Positions 1 through 7,568 of a DNA stretch of 18,162 nt are shown piece by piece (within the stretch, counting starts at the first letter, position 1; every line of letters starts with the position of its first letter). Both the position numbers and the translations under genes were made by a program. Under the pieces are notes generated by a model. The model made no database searches. It had not been told where the DNA came from and saw only the letters and a program-made list of their open reading frames with translations. The stretch covers positions 1 to 18,162 of the forward strand of contig CALTYZ010000030.1 of NCBI GenBank assembly GCA_943913645.1, given 5' to 3'. Source of the DNA: an uncultured Corynebacterium sp. (GTDB lineage Bacteria; Actinomycetota; Actinomycetes; Mycobacteriales; Mycobacteriaceae).

Positions 1-61
1 CATAGCTGTGGTTCGGGTCGTTGCAGGTGGGTGGGTAGTTTCGCAAAAGACTCGCAACCAC

Positions 62-74
62 GCAGCGAAGCTGC
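62..74 (-). terminator. Small hairpin downstream of the lipoprotein esterase, weak terminator candidate
   Basis: A perfect 5-bp stem with a 3-base loop (GCAGC-GAA-GCTGC on the plus strand) lies 15 nt past the stop codon of the esterase gene. No run of T directly follows it in the direction of transcription; only a short CTTTT occurs further on. It could be a weak or Rho-assisted end, or chance. The rest of positions 1-88 shows nothing I can name. Confidence 0.2.
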
Positions 75-88
75 CCAGAGGTACCGCG

Positions 89-1060
89 CTAGGGAAGCTT
101 CTGATACGGAACGCCGAAAAACTCGAGTTGGCGGCGGGTGGCAAAACCCTCCGTCGTCGTTCCGGATTTATCCATTTGGCCCCCCGGCCAGACGTGCGGT
201 CCGCCCTCAATCCGGTAGTGCGAAAGTCCTGCGTCACAATCAAGCCATCGTTGCTCAACCACAGTCGGCGAGAGACGATTCTCCTCCGGGTGCGGGTTGC
301 AACGGTTGCGTTCAGCAGCCTCAGTAATCATTTCTTCCGTTGACTCGTAGACCGTGCCATGACGCTGCCCACCCGCATAATTAATCACCGGGTCCGCGGT
401 TCCATGAAAATCAATGTGCTTAATCGGGATAGCTGAGCACCCTTCAGACACACGTTGGTAAAAGGCAGCGGAGACTGTCGCTACCGCCGTGAAATCCTGC
501 GGCCGCTGGCATCCAACATACGCTGCAAAGCCGCCGCCGTTCGACAACCCACTGGCAAAGACGCGGGCAGTATCAACCGAGAACTCGTTGACCAGCTGCT
601 CGCGAACTGCGTCAACAAATGCGAGGTCTTGTTCACCAGTTGTCTTCGCGTACGGCGCTGGCGCCCATGCCTTTTCGCGGCCTTGCATGTACACGACGAG
701 CGCATCTGCCTTATCCAGCTCGGAGTAGCGCTGAATAGTTGCCGCATCCTCGGAAAAGCCATGAAAAACCAGAATCAGCGGCAACTTCTGGCGCTGGCGA
801 GCGCCTTCTGGTAAAGACAAGATATAGTCCCGACGAAGACCAGCAGCATCAATACTGCGCTTTTCCACTGCGGCTGGACTGAGCGGCACGACCTCGGTGA
901 CTGCATCATCAGCACCCTGCGCCGGGCCGGGCTGGGCACTTGGCGTAGTGGCAGTAGTAAACACATCAGCTGCCTGGTCTACCTTTGCACTGTCTGCGCA
1001 CCCCCCGAGAGCGAGCACAAGAACCACCACCGCGGCGGCACACGGTCCCATAACTCTCAT
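89..1060 (-). CDS. Secreted lipoprotein esterase, LpqC / polyhydroxybutyrate depolymerase-like family
   Basis: A 323-residue alpha/beta-hydrolase exported as a lipoprotein. The N-terminus has a short positive start, a run of Ala/Val/Leu and a lipobox ending LGGC, with the lipidated Cys near residue 21; an Ala/Thr/Pro/Gln-rich linker follows. Catalytic features visible are the oxyanion region VFHGF, the nucleophile elbow GLSNG (Ser about 173), an Asp in HGTADP (about 223) and a His in GGPHVWPGG (about 289). Four further Cys could form disulfides. Known relatives are annotated as PHB depolymerases or feruloyl-type esterases; the substrate here is unknown. The reading frame stays open upstream to 1264, but that would overlap the methyltransferase. 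The start at 1060 has a GGAG nine bases upstream and puts the signal peptide at the N-terminus. It is transcribed divergently from the methyltransferase. Confidence 0.85.
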   Translation of the reverse strand: MRVMGPCAAAVVVLVLALGGCADSAKVDQAADVFTTATTPSAQPGPAQGADDAVTEVVPLSPAAVEKRSIDAAGLRRDYILSLPEGARQRQKLPLILVFHGFSEDAATIQRYSELDKADALVVYMQGREKAWAPAPYAKTTGEQDLAFVDAVREQLVNEFSVDTARVFASGLSNGGGFAAYVGCQRPQDFTAVATVSAAFYQRVSEGCSAIPIKHIDFHGTADPVINYAGGQRHGTVYESTEEMITEAAERNRCNPHPEENRLSPTVVEQRWLDCDAGLSHYRIEGGPHVWPGGQMDKSGTTTEGFATRRQLEFFGVPYQKLP

Positions 1061-1069
1061 GCTTGTCTG

Positions 1070-1073
1070 CTCC
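1070..1073 (-). promoter_or_regulatory. Ribosome binding site fixing the esterase start
   Basis: GGAG on the minus strand, nine bases before the ATG at 1060. It supports this start over the upstream ATG at 1075, which has no such site, and over longer versions that would bury the signal peptide. Confidence 0.5.
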
Positions 1074-1148
1074 ATGTCACGACTAGGTAGGTTAATCCAA
1101 CACCCCGCATAGCGGAAAGTGAGCTTTGAACCTGTACATTTGCGGACT

Positions 1149-1958
1149 ATGTTTTCCCACTCGGTACCACGAAACTTCAAACCGAGCGCTAAAAATGCCC
1201 CCGATTTCAAAGCCGCCGGAGCGCGCACACACGCAGCTAAAGCATTTGTCTCAGGCGCAACCATCTACGACGCGGTGCGCCCGTCCTACCCACCACGCCT
1301 CGCAGATTTGGTTGCATCTGCAGCCAGCATCGTCGACATCGGGGCTGGCACCGGCAAGCTCACACACTTACTTCAGATCCCTGGCCGCGAGCTGTTCGCC
1401 ATAGATCCCTCTGCTGACATGCTGCGCACCTTGCGAGCAAACCTACCCCAGGTACATCTGTGGCAAGCAACTGCCGAGGCGACCGGACTGCAAAGCGCAT
1501 CCGTTGATGCGGCGGTGTGTGCCCAAACCTGGCACTGGGTCGATAGTGACGCTGCAAGCCGCGAAGCCCACCGAGTAGTGAGACCAAATGGGCGCTTACT
1601 CTTATGCTGGAACACACTCGACGTCACTCACCCGTGGGTGCTGCGCTACTCCCGCATTAGCCACTCCGGCGACGTGCACCGCCAAGGCTTCTACCCTTTT
1701 GTCGCAACGCCGTGGCAGCTCGTTGATGAAGTCCGAACGACCTGGGTGCAACCGGTCACGCCAGCAGATCTGATTGCGCTTGCCAAAACCCGCTCCTATT
1801 GGCTGCACGCCAGTGAAACCACCCGCCGGAAGGTCGAAGCGAATCTGCACTGGTACCTCTACGAGCGTCTCGGATTCGCCGCGGATCAACTGCTGCCACT
1901 TCCCTATCGCACGGACGCCTTTGTCTATGCACGCGGAACAACCCCAAGCACCCGCTAG
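1149..1958 (+). CDS. Class I SAM-dependent methyltransferase (Methyltransf_11 type)
   Basis: About 269 residues with the class I methyltransferase fold. The glycine-rich SAM-binding motif I reads VDIGAGTGKL. An acidic strand-2 end (FAIDPSADM) and a motif near AQTWHWVD, typical of the UbiE/type-11 group, follow. The region before motif I (SGATIYDAVRPSYP) is common in small-molecule methyltransferases of this group, but the substrate cannot be read from sequence. Start choice is uncertain. A GTG at 1119 in the same frame would add ten residues. Neither start has a good Shine-Dalgarno site. TACATT at 1135-1140 could be a -10 for a nearly leaderless message beginning at the ATG. This is the only plus-strand gene. 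It runs divergently from the esterase and ends 29 nt from the end of der, with no clear terminator between. Confidence 0.8.
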   Translation: MFSHSVPRNFKPSAKNAPDFKAAGARTHAAKAFVSGATIYDAVRPSYPPRLADLVASAASIVDIGAGTGKLTHLLQIPGRELFAIDPSADMLRTLRANLPQVHLWQATAEATGLQSASVDAAVCAQTWHWVDSDAASREAHRVVRPNGRLLLCWNTLDVTHPWVLRYSRISHSGDVHRQGFYPFVATPWQLVDEVRTTWVQPVTPADLIALAKTRSYWLHASETTRRKVEANLHWYLYERLGFAADQLLPLPYRTDAFVYARGTTPSTR

Positions 1959-1987
1959 TGCAATATGGATTGTGATTGGCTAACGGT

Positions 1988-3487
1988 TCATTTACCGCGA
2001 CGCGGGTTTCGCTCGCGTACCCGCACCGCAATGCGAATTGGTGTGCCATGGAAGCCAAACTGCTCCCGGAACTTACGTTCCAAATATCGACGGTACCCGG
2101 CGTCTAAAAACCCGGTGGTAAACAAGATAATGGTTGGCGGTCGCGTCGTCGCCATGGTGGCAAACAACAGCTTCGGCAACCGGTTATTCTTCATCGGTGG
2201 CGGATTAGCGGCGATTGCGTCACGAAGCCAGCTGTTGAGATGACTCGTAGTGATTCGCCTGTCCCAGTTTTCAAGTGCCTCCCGCATTGCGGGTTCAAGT
2301 TTGTGCAATCCTCTCCCGGTTTCTGCTGACACCGTCAGTTTCGTGACCCAGTTGAGGTGACCGATCGTCTCGTCGAATTCACGGTCAAAGTAGTATCTCC
2401 GGTCCTCGTCCATGAGGTCCCACTTGTTCAAACAAATGACCAACGCTTTGCCAGCATCAAGCACCATCGAAATCACGCGCTGGTCCTGCTCTGAAACCTC
2501 CTGGGAAGCGTCAATGACCACCACACACACCTCAGCGGCGTCAATGGTGCCCCGGGTGCGCAGGGACGCGTAGTACTCATGGCCTTGTACCTTCTTGACC
2601 TTCTTTCGCAGGCCAGCAGTATCAATGAAGGTCCATACCTGCTCGTCGAGCTGAATCAGCTCATCAACCGGGTCGATCGTGGTCCCCGCCACGTTGTCAA
2701 CCACCGAGCGATCCGCACGCGCCAGTTTGTTCAGAATGCTCGATTTGCCCACGTTCGGCCGCCCAACCAACGCGACACGTCGAGGTCCTTCCATTACCGC
2801 ATTGGCGGCGCGCGGCACCTCTGGGAAAAGGCGCAGAATTTCATCGAGCACATCCGCACCACCGCGGCCATGGAGCGCAGACACCGGCCAGGGGTCAGAT
2901 AAACCAAGGCCGTAAAACTCGGCAACGTCGCCCCACTGTGATTCTGATTCAAATTTATTTGCCACGACGAGTACCGGCACATCGGAGCGTTGCAGATTGC
3001 GCGCCATCGCAGCGTCGCTTTCCGTGATGCCGGTTTTTGCATCGACAACGAACACGATGACGTCAGCGGTTTCCATCGCAGTCTCCGACTGCCTCGCGAT
3101 AGCGGCGTGAACACCTTTCGCGTCCGGATCCCACCCTCCTGTGTCCTGCACCCAGAATCGGCGGCCACCCCAATCTGCGAGGTAGCTCACCCGGTCGCGG
3201 GTGACACCCGGATGGTCCTCAACGACGGCTGCGCGACGTCCAAGAAACCGATTGACCAACGTGGACTTGCCAACATTCGGACGCCCAACGATCGCCACCG
3301 TCGGTAACGCCTCTTCCTCACTACCGGGCTCACTCTCGATAGGAGAAAACCCGTATGCGTCCTCGAGCTCCTCCCAGACCGCGAACTCATCGTCATCACA
3401 ACTGCGGTCACCGTCACCATCTGCCTCGACGTATGTGACCTCTTCGACCTCGTTGTCGTCAACCGGGCGCGACTGCTCATAGCTCAC
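1988..3487 (-). CDS. der: Ribosome-assembly GTPase Der (EngA), with acidic N-terminal extension
   Basis: A 499-residue protein with two consecutive GTPase domains and a C-terminal KH-like domain, the hallmark of Der, which assists 50S subunit maturation. G1 motifs are GRPNVGKST (about 68-76) and GRPNVGKSS (about 242-250); G3 motifs are DTGGW and DTAGL. The second-domain G4 is canonical NKWD (354-357), but the first-domain G4 reads NKFE (177-180) instead of NKxD. The KH-like domain fills about 410-490 and ends in a basic tail. The first 60 residues are strongly acidic and precede the first GTPase strand. The GTG start overlaps the cmk stop as GTGA, and AGAGGAG lies six bases upstream, so translation is probably coupled to cmk. 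It is the last gene of the minus-strand run. Confidence 0.97.
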   Translation of the reverse strand: MSYEQSRPVDDNEVEEVTYVEADGDGDRSCDDDEFAVWEELEDAYGFSPIESEPGSEEEALPTVAIVGRPNVGKSTLVNRFLGRRAAVVEDHPGVTRDRVSYLADWGGRRFWVQDTGGWDPDAKGVHAAIARQSETAMETADVIVFVVDAKTGITESDAAMARNLQRSDVPVLVVANKFESESQWGDVAEFYGLGLSDPWPVSALHGRGGADVLDEILRLFPEVPRAANAVMEGPRRVALVGRPNVGKSSILNKLARADRSVVDNVAGTTIDPVDELIQLDEQVWTFIDTAGLRKKVKKVQGHEYYASLRTRGTIDAAEVCVVVIDASQEVSEQDQRVISMVLDAGKALVICLNKWDLMDEDRRYYFDREFDETIGHLNWVTKLTVSAETGRGLHKLEPAMREALENWDRRITTSHLNSWLRDAIAANPPPMKNNRLPKLLFATMATTRPPTIILFTTGFLDAGYRRYLERKFREQFGFHGTPIRIAVRVRERNPRRGK

Positions 3488-4191
3488 TGTGCGCTCCTCT
3501 CAATCACGCGGATCAGGCTGTCGAGGACTTCTTTCCGACTCATCTTTGAGGTATCGATAACCTCGGCGTCCTCCGCTGGGCGCAATGGACTGATCTCGCG
3601 CGATGAATCCAACGCGTCACGGCGCTCTACCTCAGCGAGCACGGTATTGAAGTCGGTGTCTCTCCCCGCTGCTTTTTCCTGCTCGTAGCGACGTTGCGCG
3701 CGCACCTGCGCAGACGCAGTCATGAACGCTTTTGCGGGGGCGTCGACAAGCACGACTGTTCCAATATCGCGACCCTCCACAACAGCACGGTGGGCACTGC
3801 GAGCCAATTCCCGCTGCAGCGCCACCAAGTTCTCACGAACCTGCGGAATCGCAGAGACCGCAGAAACATTCGCAGTCACCTCAGGTCCACGAATCTCTGC
3901 TGATACGTCCTCACCTGCGAGAAGTATCTGGTTGGAATCTGGATCATCGGACACACTCAGCGGAAGCGATGCTGTCACGTCAATAACAGACGGGACATCG
4001 GCGGGATCAACACCCGCACGCAAGACCGCGAGCGTGGCTACCCGGTACATGGCGCCTGTGTCAATGTATTTTGCGTCGAGGCGCTTCGCCAACTCGCGGC
4101 ACGTGGTTGATTTCCCCGTCCCTGACGGGCCATCCACGGCAAGCACCAATCCGTTATCGGGCATATTTGCAAGCAAAGAGCGCTGCTCCAT
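3484..4191 (-). CDS. cmk: Cytidylate kinase
   Basis: A 235-residue (d)CMP kinase that transfers phosphate from ATP to CMP or dCMP in pyrimidine nucleotide supply. The P-loop GPSGTGKST sits at about 21-29, followed by the conserved DTGAMYR substrate-side motif. The segment EGRDIGTVV and an Arg-rich lid region (RAQRRYEQEKAAGRD) match the family, as does the length. The ATG at 4191 shares its A with the rluB stop TGA, and GGAG lies five bases upstream. A GTG at 4194 is also in frame but sits only two bases from that GGAG, so I prefer the ATG. The 3' end overlaps der by four bases. The order rluB-cmk-der is conserved in actinobacteria. Confidence 0.97.
   Translation of the reverse strand: MEQRSLLANMPDNGLVLAVDGPSGTGKSTTCRELAKRLDAKYIDTGAMYRVATLAVLRAGVDPADVPSVIDVTASLPLSVSDDPDSNQILLAGEDVSAEIRGPEVTANVSAVSAIPQVRENLVALQRELARSAHRAVVEGRDIGTVVLVDAPAKAFMTASAQVRAQRRYEQEKAAGRDTDFNTVLAEVERRDALDSSREISPLRPAEDAEVIDTSKMSRKEVLDSLIRVIERSAQ
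3494..3500 (-). promoter_or_regulatory. Strong ribosome binding site of der inside the end of cmk
   Basis: AGAGGAG on the minus strand, six bases before the der GTG. It justifies the GTG start that overlaps the cmk stop codon. Confidence 0.7.
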
Positions 4192-5129
4192 CACATCTCC
4201 ACCGCCTTGTACAACGACGCCAGTTCAGAAGAATTAAGCGCGCGCATGCTGCCCGGTTTCATTTCCCCAAGCTGCACGGTATGAACCTTGGTGCGCACAA
4301 GACGCTGCACAGGGAAACCCGCGGCTTTCAGCAACCGGCGCACAATGTGCTTGCGGCCCTCGTGCAGCTCAACGCGAATCAGCGAGAGCCCATTGTGAAC
4401 GTCAACAACCTGCGCGTAGTCTGCCTTCGCCCAGCCGTCCTCCAGATCAATGCCGGTGCGCAGCATCTTGACCACATCCTGGTTAGCCTCCCCGCGAACA
4501 GTCGCCAAGTATGTCTTGGACACTTCGTACCGTGGGTGAGTCAAACGGTTCGCCAGCTCACCATCATTGGTGAGAAGCAGCAGGCCCTCCGTATCAGCGT
4601 CGAGCCGACCAACGTGAAACAAGCGCTGGCCAGATGCAACGCGTTCTGAAAGGTAGGCCCCAACAGATTCGCGATCGAACTCATCACTCATTGTGGTGTG
4701 AACACCGCGGGGTTTGTTGAACGCGAAGTACTCCAAATCCTCATTCACGTTGATGCGCACACCGTCCACGCGAATGATGTCAACATTTGGGTCTACCCGC
4801 ATGCCTTGCACCGTGACCTTCTTGCCGTTGACCTCAACGCGTCCCTGGTCAATCATGACTTCGGCGTGACGACGAGAGCCAACACCTGCCCGGGCAAGTA
4901 CTTTTTGCAGCCGAATGCCTTCAGTGTTCTCTTTCCGGCTTTTCGTTTCCGCATCGTCCCACCAGTTGTCCGCCAGCGGGTGCGGCGCAGCATTCCGCTT
5001 TCCTGCACGCGCATTCTCACGCCGCTGATCAAAGCGCACGTGCTGTTTCTTCGCAGGTTTCGCGTTGGACAAATAAAACTTCTCGCGCCTGGCCTCCGGT
5101 GTGCCATCACGGCGAGCGGGTGGAGTCAT
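4191..5129 (-). CDS. rluB: Large-subunit rRNA pseudouridine synthase, RluB/RsuA family
   Basis: A 312-residue enzyme that isomerises uridine in rRNA. A basic, low-complexity N-terminal region (about 1-70, rich in Arg, Lys and Ala) is followed by an S4 RNA-binding domain (RLQKVLARAGVGSRR onward) and the pseudouridine synthase domain. The catalytic Asp lies in the GRLDADTEGLLLLTNDG motif typical of the RsuA/RluB/RluE/RluF group. The later motif EGRKHIVRRLL is also conserved. It is assigned to rluB by its position between scpB and cmk; the exact modified base is inferred. An ATG nine bases upstream (5138) is in frame, but AAGGA runs directly into it. The same AAGGA sits eight bases before the ATG at 5129, so I use 5129. 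The 77-nt gap to scpB is the longest inside the run. Confidence 0.93.
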   Translation of the reverse strand: MTPPARRDGTPEARREKFYLSNAKPAKKQHVRFDQRRENARAGKRNAAPHPLADNWWDDAETKSRKENTEGIRLQKVLARAGVGSRRHAEVMIDQGRVEVNGKKVTVQGMRVDPNVDIIRVDGVRINVNEDLEYFAFNKPRGVHTTMSDEFDRESVGAYLSERVASGQRLFHVGRLDADTEGLLLLTNDGELANRLTHPRYEVSKTYLATVRGEANQDVVKMLRTGIDLEDGWAKADYAQVVDVHNGLSLIRVELHEGRKHIVRRLLKAAGFPVQRLVRTKVHTVQLGEMKPGSMRALNSSELASLYKAVEM

Positions 5130-5137
5130 AGGGTGCA

Positions 5138-5142
5138 TCCTT
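5138..5142 (-). promoter_or_regulatory. Ribosome binding site deciding the rluB start
   Basis: AAGGA on the minus strand, eight bases before the ATG at 5129 but overlapping the alternative ATG at 5138. The spacing favours the downstream start. Confidence 0.55.
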
Positions 5143-5206
5143 CACTGTCTTGTAGTCAACATTGCATGCCACCTGAACGCGCCCCAGCCTAGCAGCCAAA
5201 TTCTCG

Positions 5207-5770
5207 CTACCAAGCATCCTCAATTGCGTCAATCTCCGGTAGCAGCGGGGCAAGGTCTGGGAGACGCTCCAAAGAATCGATACCGAGCAGTTCAAGAAAC
5301 AGTTCAGTAGTGATGTAGCGGTGAGCGCCGCTTGCCTCATCAGGATCAACTTCGGCGACAAGACCGCGCAACGTAAGTGTGCGCATCACACCATCAACGT
5401 TGACACCTCGCACCCCAGCTACCTGTGCCCGTGTGACCGGCTGCCGATAGGCAACCACGGCAAGCGTTTCCATTGCGGCCCTACTCAACTTTGTTTGCGT
5501 CCCGTCAAGCACAAAGGCTTCAACCGCGTCAGCGTTCTCGGCACGTGTGTACAGGCGCCATCCTTCAGCAGAGTTACGCAGTTCGATGCCGCTTGCCCTT
5601 GTGTTGAGTTCCTCAGCCCACTCGAGCAGTTGCTTTTCGACGTCGTCCTGCCCCACCTCAAGCACCCTCGCTAGCTCTGCAGCTGCCACGGGCGTGTCTA
5701 CGACAAGCAGGATTGATTCGAGCCGTGAACGCAATTGGTTCACCATTGGAAAATTCTGGGCCGCATTCAT
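5207..5770 (-). CDS. scpB: Segregation and condensation protein B
   Basis: A 187-residue protein of tandem winged-helix domains. ScpB dimers bind ScpA to form the non-SMC part of the Smc condensin complex, which compacts and separates chromosomes. Visible family features are the N-terminal LRSRLESILLVVDTPV, the central LSRAAMETLAVVAYRQPVTR helix-turn segment and the VMRTLTLRGLV recognition-helix region. Length is usual for actinobacteria. The ATG at 5770 is the first possible start, since an in-frame TAG lies only two codons upstream; no good Shine-Dalgarno site is seen. It follows scpA after 21 nt, a gap containing two 8-bp palindromes. Confidence 0.95.
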   Translation of the reverse strand: MNAAQNFPMVNQLRSRLESILLVVDTPVAAAELARVLEVGQDDVEKQLLEWAEELNTRASGIELRNSAEGWRLYTRAENADAVEAFVLDGTQTKLSRAAMETLAVVAYRQPVTRAQVAGVRGVNVDGVMRTLTLRGLVAEVDPDEASGAHRYITTELFLELLGIDSLERLPDLAPLLPEIDAIEDAW

Positions 5771-5791
5771 AGCGCGCTAAGTTTAAACCTT

Positions 5792-6610
5792 CTACTCCCA
5801 GGTACCTGCAGCGACCACCGCCGGATCGACCTCAACTCCTGTCCAGGAGACTTCGAGCGCACCAAGCGGTTCTGCCTGTTGTGTGTCTACCGCACGCGCC
5901 TTGTAGAGCTCAAGCAACGCCAAAAACCTCCCGACCCGTTCCATGACCAAGCTGCAATCACGAGTAAGAGCCGTAAACGATATCCACTGCTGCGCTCCAC
6001 AGCGTTTGAGAACCGCAAGAAGGTTTCCAGCTTGTTCCGGAACTGACACATGCACCGCATGGAGATGGTCGGTGCGCACCTCTTCTGGTGGCCGCGGCCG
6101 AAACACACTGGCCGCGAGGTGCGCGAAGGTTTGCGGCGAGTGTCCAAGTGTCACCGGAGGCAGCAAGTCCGCAAACTGCGGTTCCATGGACACGGCGCGC
6201 GGGTAGCGCCGCCGCGCGGTGAGCTGCCACTGCGAGAACTGATCCGCCACAGATTGGTAGGCGCGGTATTGCAGCAGCCGGGCAAAGAGCAGATCGCGCG
6301 ACTCGAGCAGTTCGAGGTCTTCAATCTCCGCCTCGTCACCTCGCGGCAAGAGCCGCGCTGTTTTGAGGTCCAACAAGGTCGCGGCAATGAGGATAAACTC
6401 GGTGATTTGGTCAAGCTCGGCAGTTTCCCCCAGCGCCCGGGTATAGCTGATGAACTCATCCGTCACCGCTGCGAGTGCGACTTCTGTCACATCGAGCTTT
6501 TTCGAGTTAATGAGACCGAGCAGCAGATCGAATGGCCCCTCGAAGTTGTTGAGCACCAGGGTGAAGCCAGTGATCTCCGGTTGTTCAGGCGCTGCGGCGT
6601 GGCGTGCCAT
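5792..6610 (-). CDS. scpA: Segregation and condensation protein A (kleisin)
   Basis: A 272-residue kleisin that bridges the Smc heads and recruits ScpB. The N-terminal Smc-neck-binding region carries the characteristic NFEGPFDLLLGLI segment (about 22-34) and then LDVTEVALAAVTDEF. The middle holds the helix LITE-type segment ITEFILIAATLLDLKTARLLP and acidic residues. A C-terminal winged-helix part (ISFTALTRDCSLVMERVGRFLALLELYK) docks on the Smc head. Length fits the family. The start ATG lies three bases after the parA stop, with GGTGA eight bases upstream, so parA and scpA are probably translated from one message. Confidence 0.96.
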   Translation of the reverse strand: MARHAAAPEQPEITGFTLVLNNFEGPFDLLLGLINSKKLDVTEVALAAVTDEFISYTRALGETAELDQITEFILIAATLLDLKTARLLPRGDEAEIEDLELLESRDLLFARLLQYRAYQSVADQFSQWQLTARRRYPRAVSMEPQFADLLPPVTLGHSPQTFAHLAASVFRPRPPEEVRTDHLHAVHVSVPEQAGNLLAVLKRCGAQQWISFTALTRDCSLVMERVGRFLALLELYKARAVDTQQAEPLGALEVSWTGVEVDPAVVAAGTWE

Positions 6611-6613
6611 GAG

Positions 6614-7510
6614 CTAATCACCGGCGCGGTTGCGCTCGGTGCGCTCAATCACCTCGAGCGCGAGCTGACGGTACTGAATTGCCCCCTGGGAGGTCGGTGC
6701 CCAGGTCGTGATTGGCTCGCCGGCAACTGATGTCTCTGGGAAGCGAACTGTGCGAGTGATCACGGTATCGAAAATCCGGTCACCAAAAACTTCCACAACT
6801 CGCTCCATCACTTCGCGCGCGTGGGTGGTGCGTCGATCAAACATGGTGACAACGATGCCGACGATGTCTAGATCGAAATTTATTCGGTCTCGCACCTTTT
6901 CCACGGTGTCAGTCAGCAGCGCCAGGCCACGCAGCGAGTAGTACTCCCCTTCCATCGGGATGATGACTCCATGGGACGCCGCCAGCGCATTGACAGTCAA
7001 AAGCCCCAACGACGGGCCACAGTCAATGAAGATGTAATCGTATTCACCGCGCACGGGACGCAGCGCCCGAGCGAGTGTTTGCTCACGCCCAACCTCATTG
7101 ACCAACTGGATTTCCGCCGCCGAGAGGTCGATATTGGCAGGCACGAGATCAAGTCCGGACACAGTTGAGTGCTGGATCGCTGCATGAATGCTCGCTGTGT
7201 TATCGAAAAGAAGATCGTAGACCGTAGTCTGGTCACCATCATGCGGGACCCCCAGACCGGCAGACAATGCGCCCTGCGGGTCGAGGTCAACCAAAAGCAC
7301 TTTCCTTCCGTGTTCAACCAGCGCGGCGCCTAGGTTGATCGTGGAGGTGGTCTTTCCTACCCCGCCTTTCTGGTTCACCATCGAGATGATCGTTGCTGGG
7401 CCATGCGATGCAATTGGTTGCGGCTGCGGAAGCTCACGGTATGGCCGCCCGGTGAGAAACGTCTCCTCCCCGGAGGAATCGAACAACACGTGATCTGCAG
7501 GTTTGTCCAT
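6614..7510 (-). CDS. parA: ParA-family ATPase of the scpAB cluster (orphan, no parB beside it)
   Basis: A 298-residue P-loop ATPase of the ParA/Soj family. The deviant Walker A KGGVGKTT is at about 48-55, with the signature Lys, followed by VDLDPQG and the Walker B-like FIDCGPSLGLLT. An N-terminal stretch of about 40 residues precedes the first strand. No parB or parS-like site is adjacent. In M. tuberculosis the corresponding gene (Rv1708) also precedes scpA and is separate from the origin-proximal parAB pair. A role in positioning the nucleoid or loading condensin is inference. The frame extends to an ATG at 7552, but AAGGA seven bases before the ATG at 7510 decides this start. Confidence 0.92.
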   Translation of the reverse strand: MDKPADHVLFDSSGEETFLTGRPYRELPQPQPIASHGPATIISMVNQKGGVGKTTSTINLGAALVEHGRKVLLVDLDPQGALSAGLGVPHDGDQTTVYDLLFDNTASIHAAIQHSTVSGLDLVPANIDLSAAEIQLVNEVGREQTLARALRPVRGEYDYIFIDCGPSLGLLTVNALAASHGVIIPMEGEYYSLRGLALLTDTVEKVRDRINFDLDIVGIVVTMFDRRTTHAREVMERVVEVFGDRIFDTVITRTVRFPETSVAGEPITTWAPTSQGAIQYRQLALEVIERTERNRAGD

Positions 7511-7517
7511 CGTCCAA

Positions 7518-7522
7518 TCCTT
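7518..7522 (-). promoter_or_regulatory. Ribosome binding site deciding the parA start
   Basis: AAGGA on the minus strand, seven bases before the ATG at 7510. The in-frame ATG at 7552 has no comparable site. Confidence 0.6.
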
Positions 7523-7568
7523 CAGGTTTCGTCCGGCAGCCTTCGGGCTCATCTTACAACGGTGGTAT

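Noticed and set aside
1061..1264. Longer version of the lipoprotein esterase
   Set aside because: It would bury the signal peptide and lipobox 68 residues inside the protein and overlap the methyltransferase coding region.
1959..1987. Bidirectional terminator between the convergent methyltransferase and der
   Set aside because: Only a 4-bp GCAC/GTGC stem at the end of the methyltransferase gene and no T-run could be found.
3722..4649. Overlapping plus-strand frames of 171 and 192 codons opposite cmk and rluB
   Set aside because: Cmk and RluB have complete motifs on the minus strand; these frames have none.
6050..6730. Plus-strand open frame of 226 codons opposite scpA and the end of parA
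   Set aside because: It is fully antisense to well-supported genes, has an Arg/Cys-rich composition typical of shadow frames in GC-rich DNA, and shows no recognisable domain.
7531..7550. Small AGCC-TTCG-GGCT hairpin between the surface-protein gene and parA
   Set aside because: The 4-bp stem has no U-tract on the gene's strand and overlaps the region leading to the parA ribosome binding site; too weak to call.
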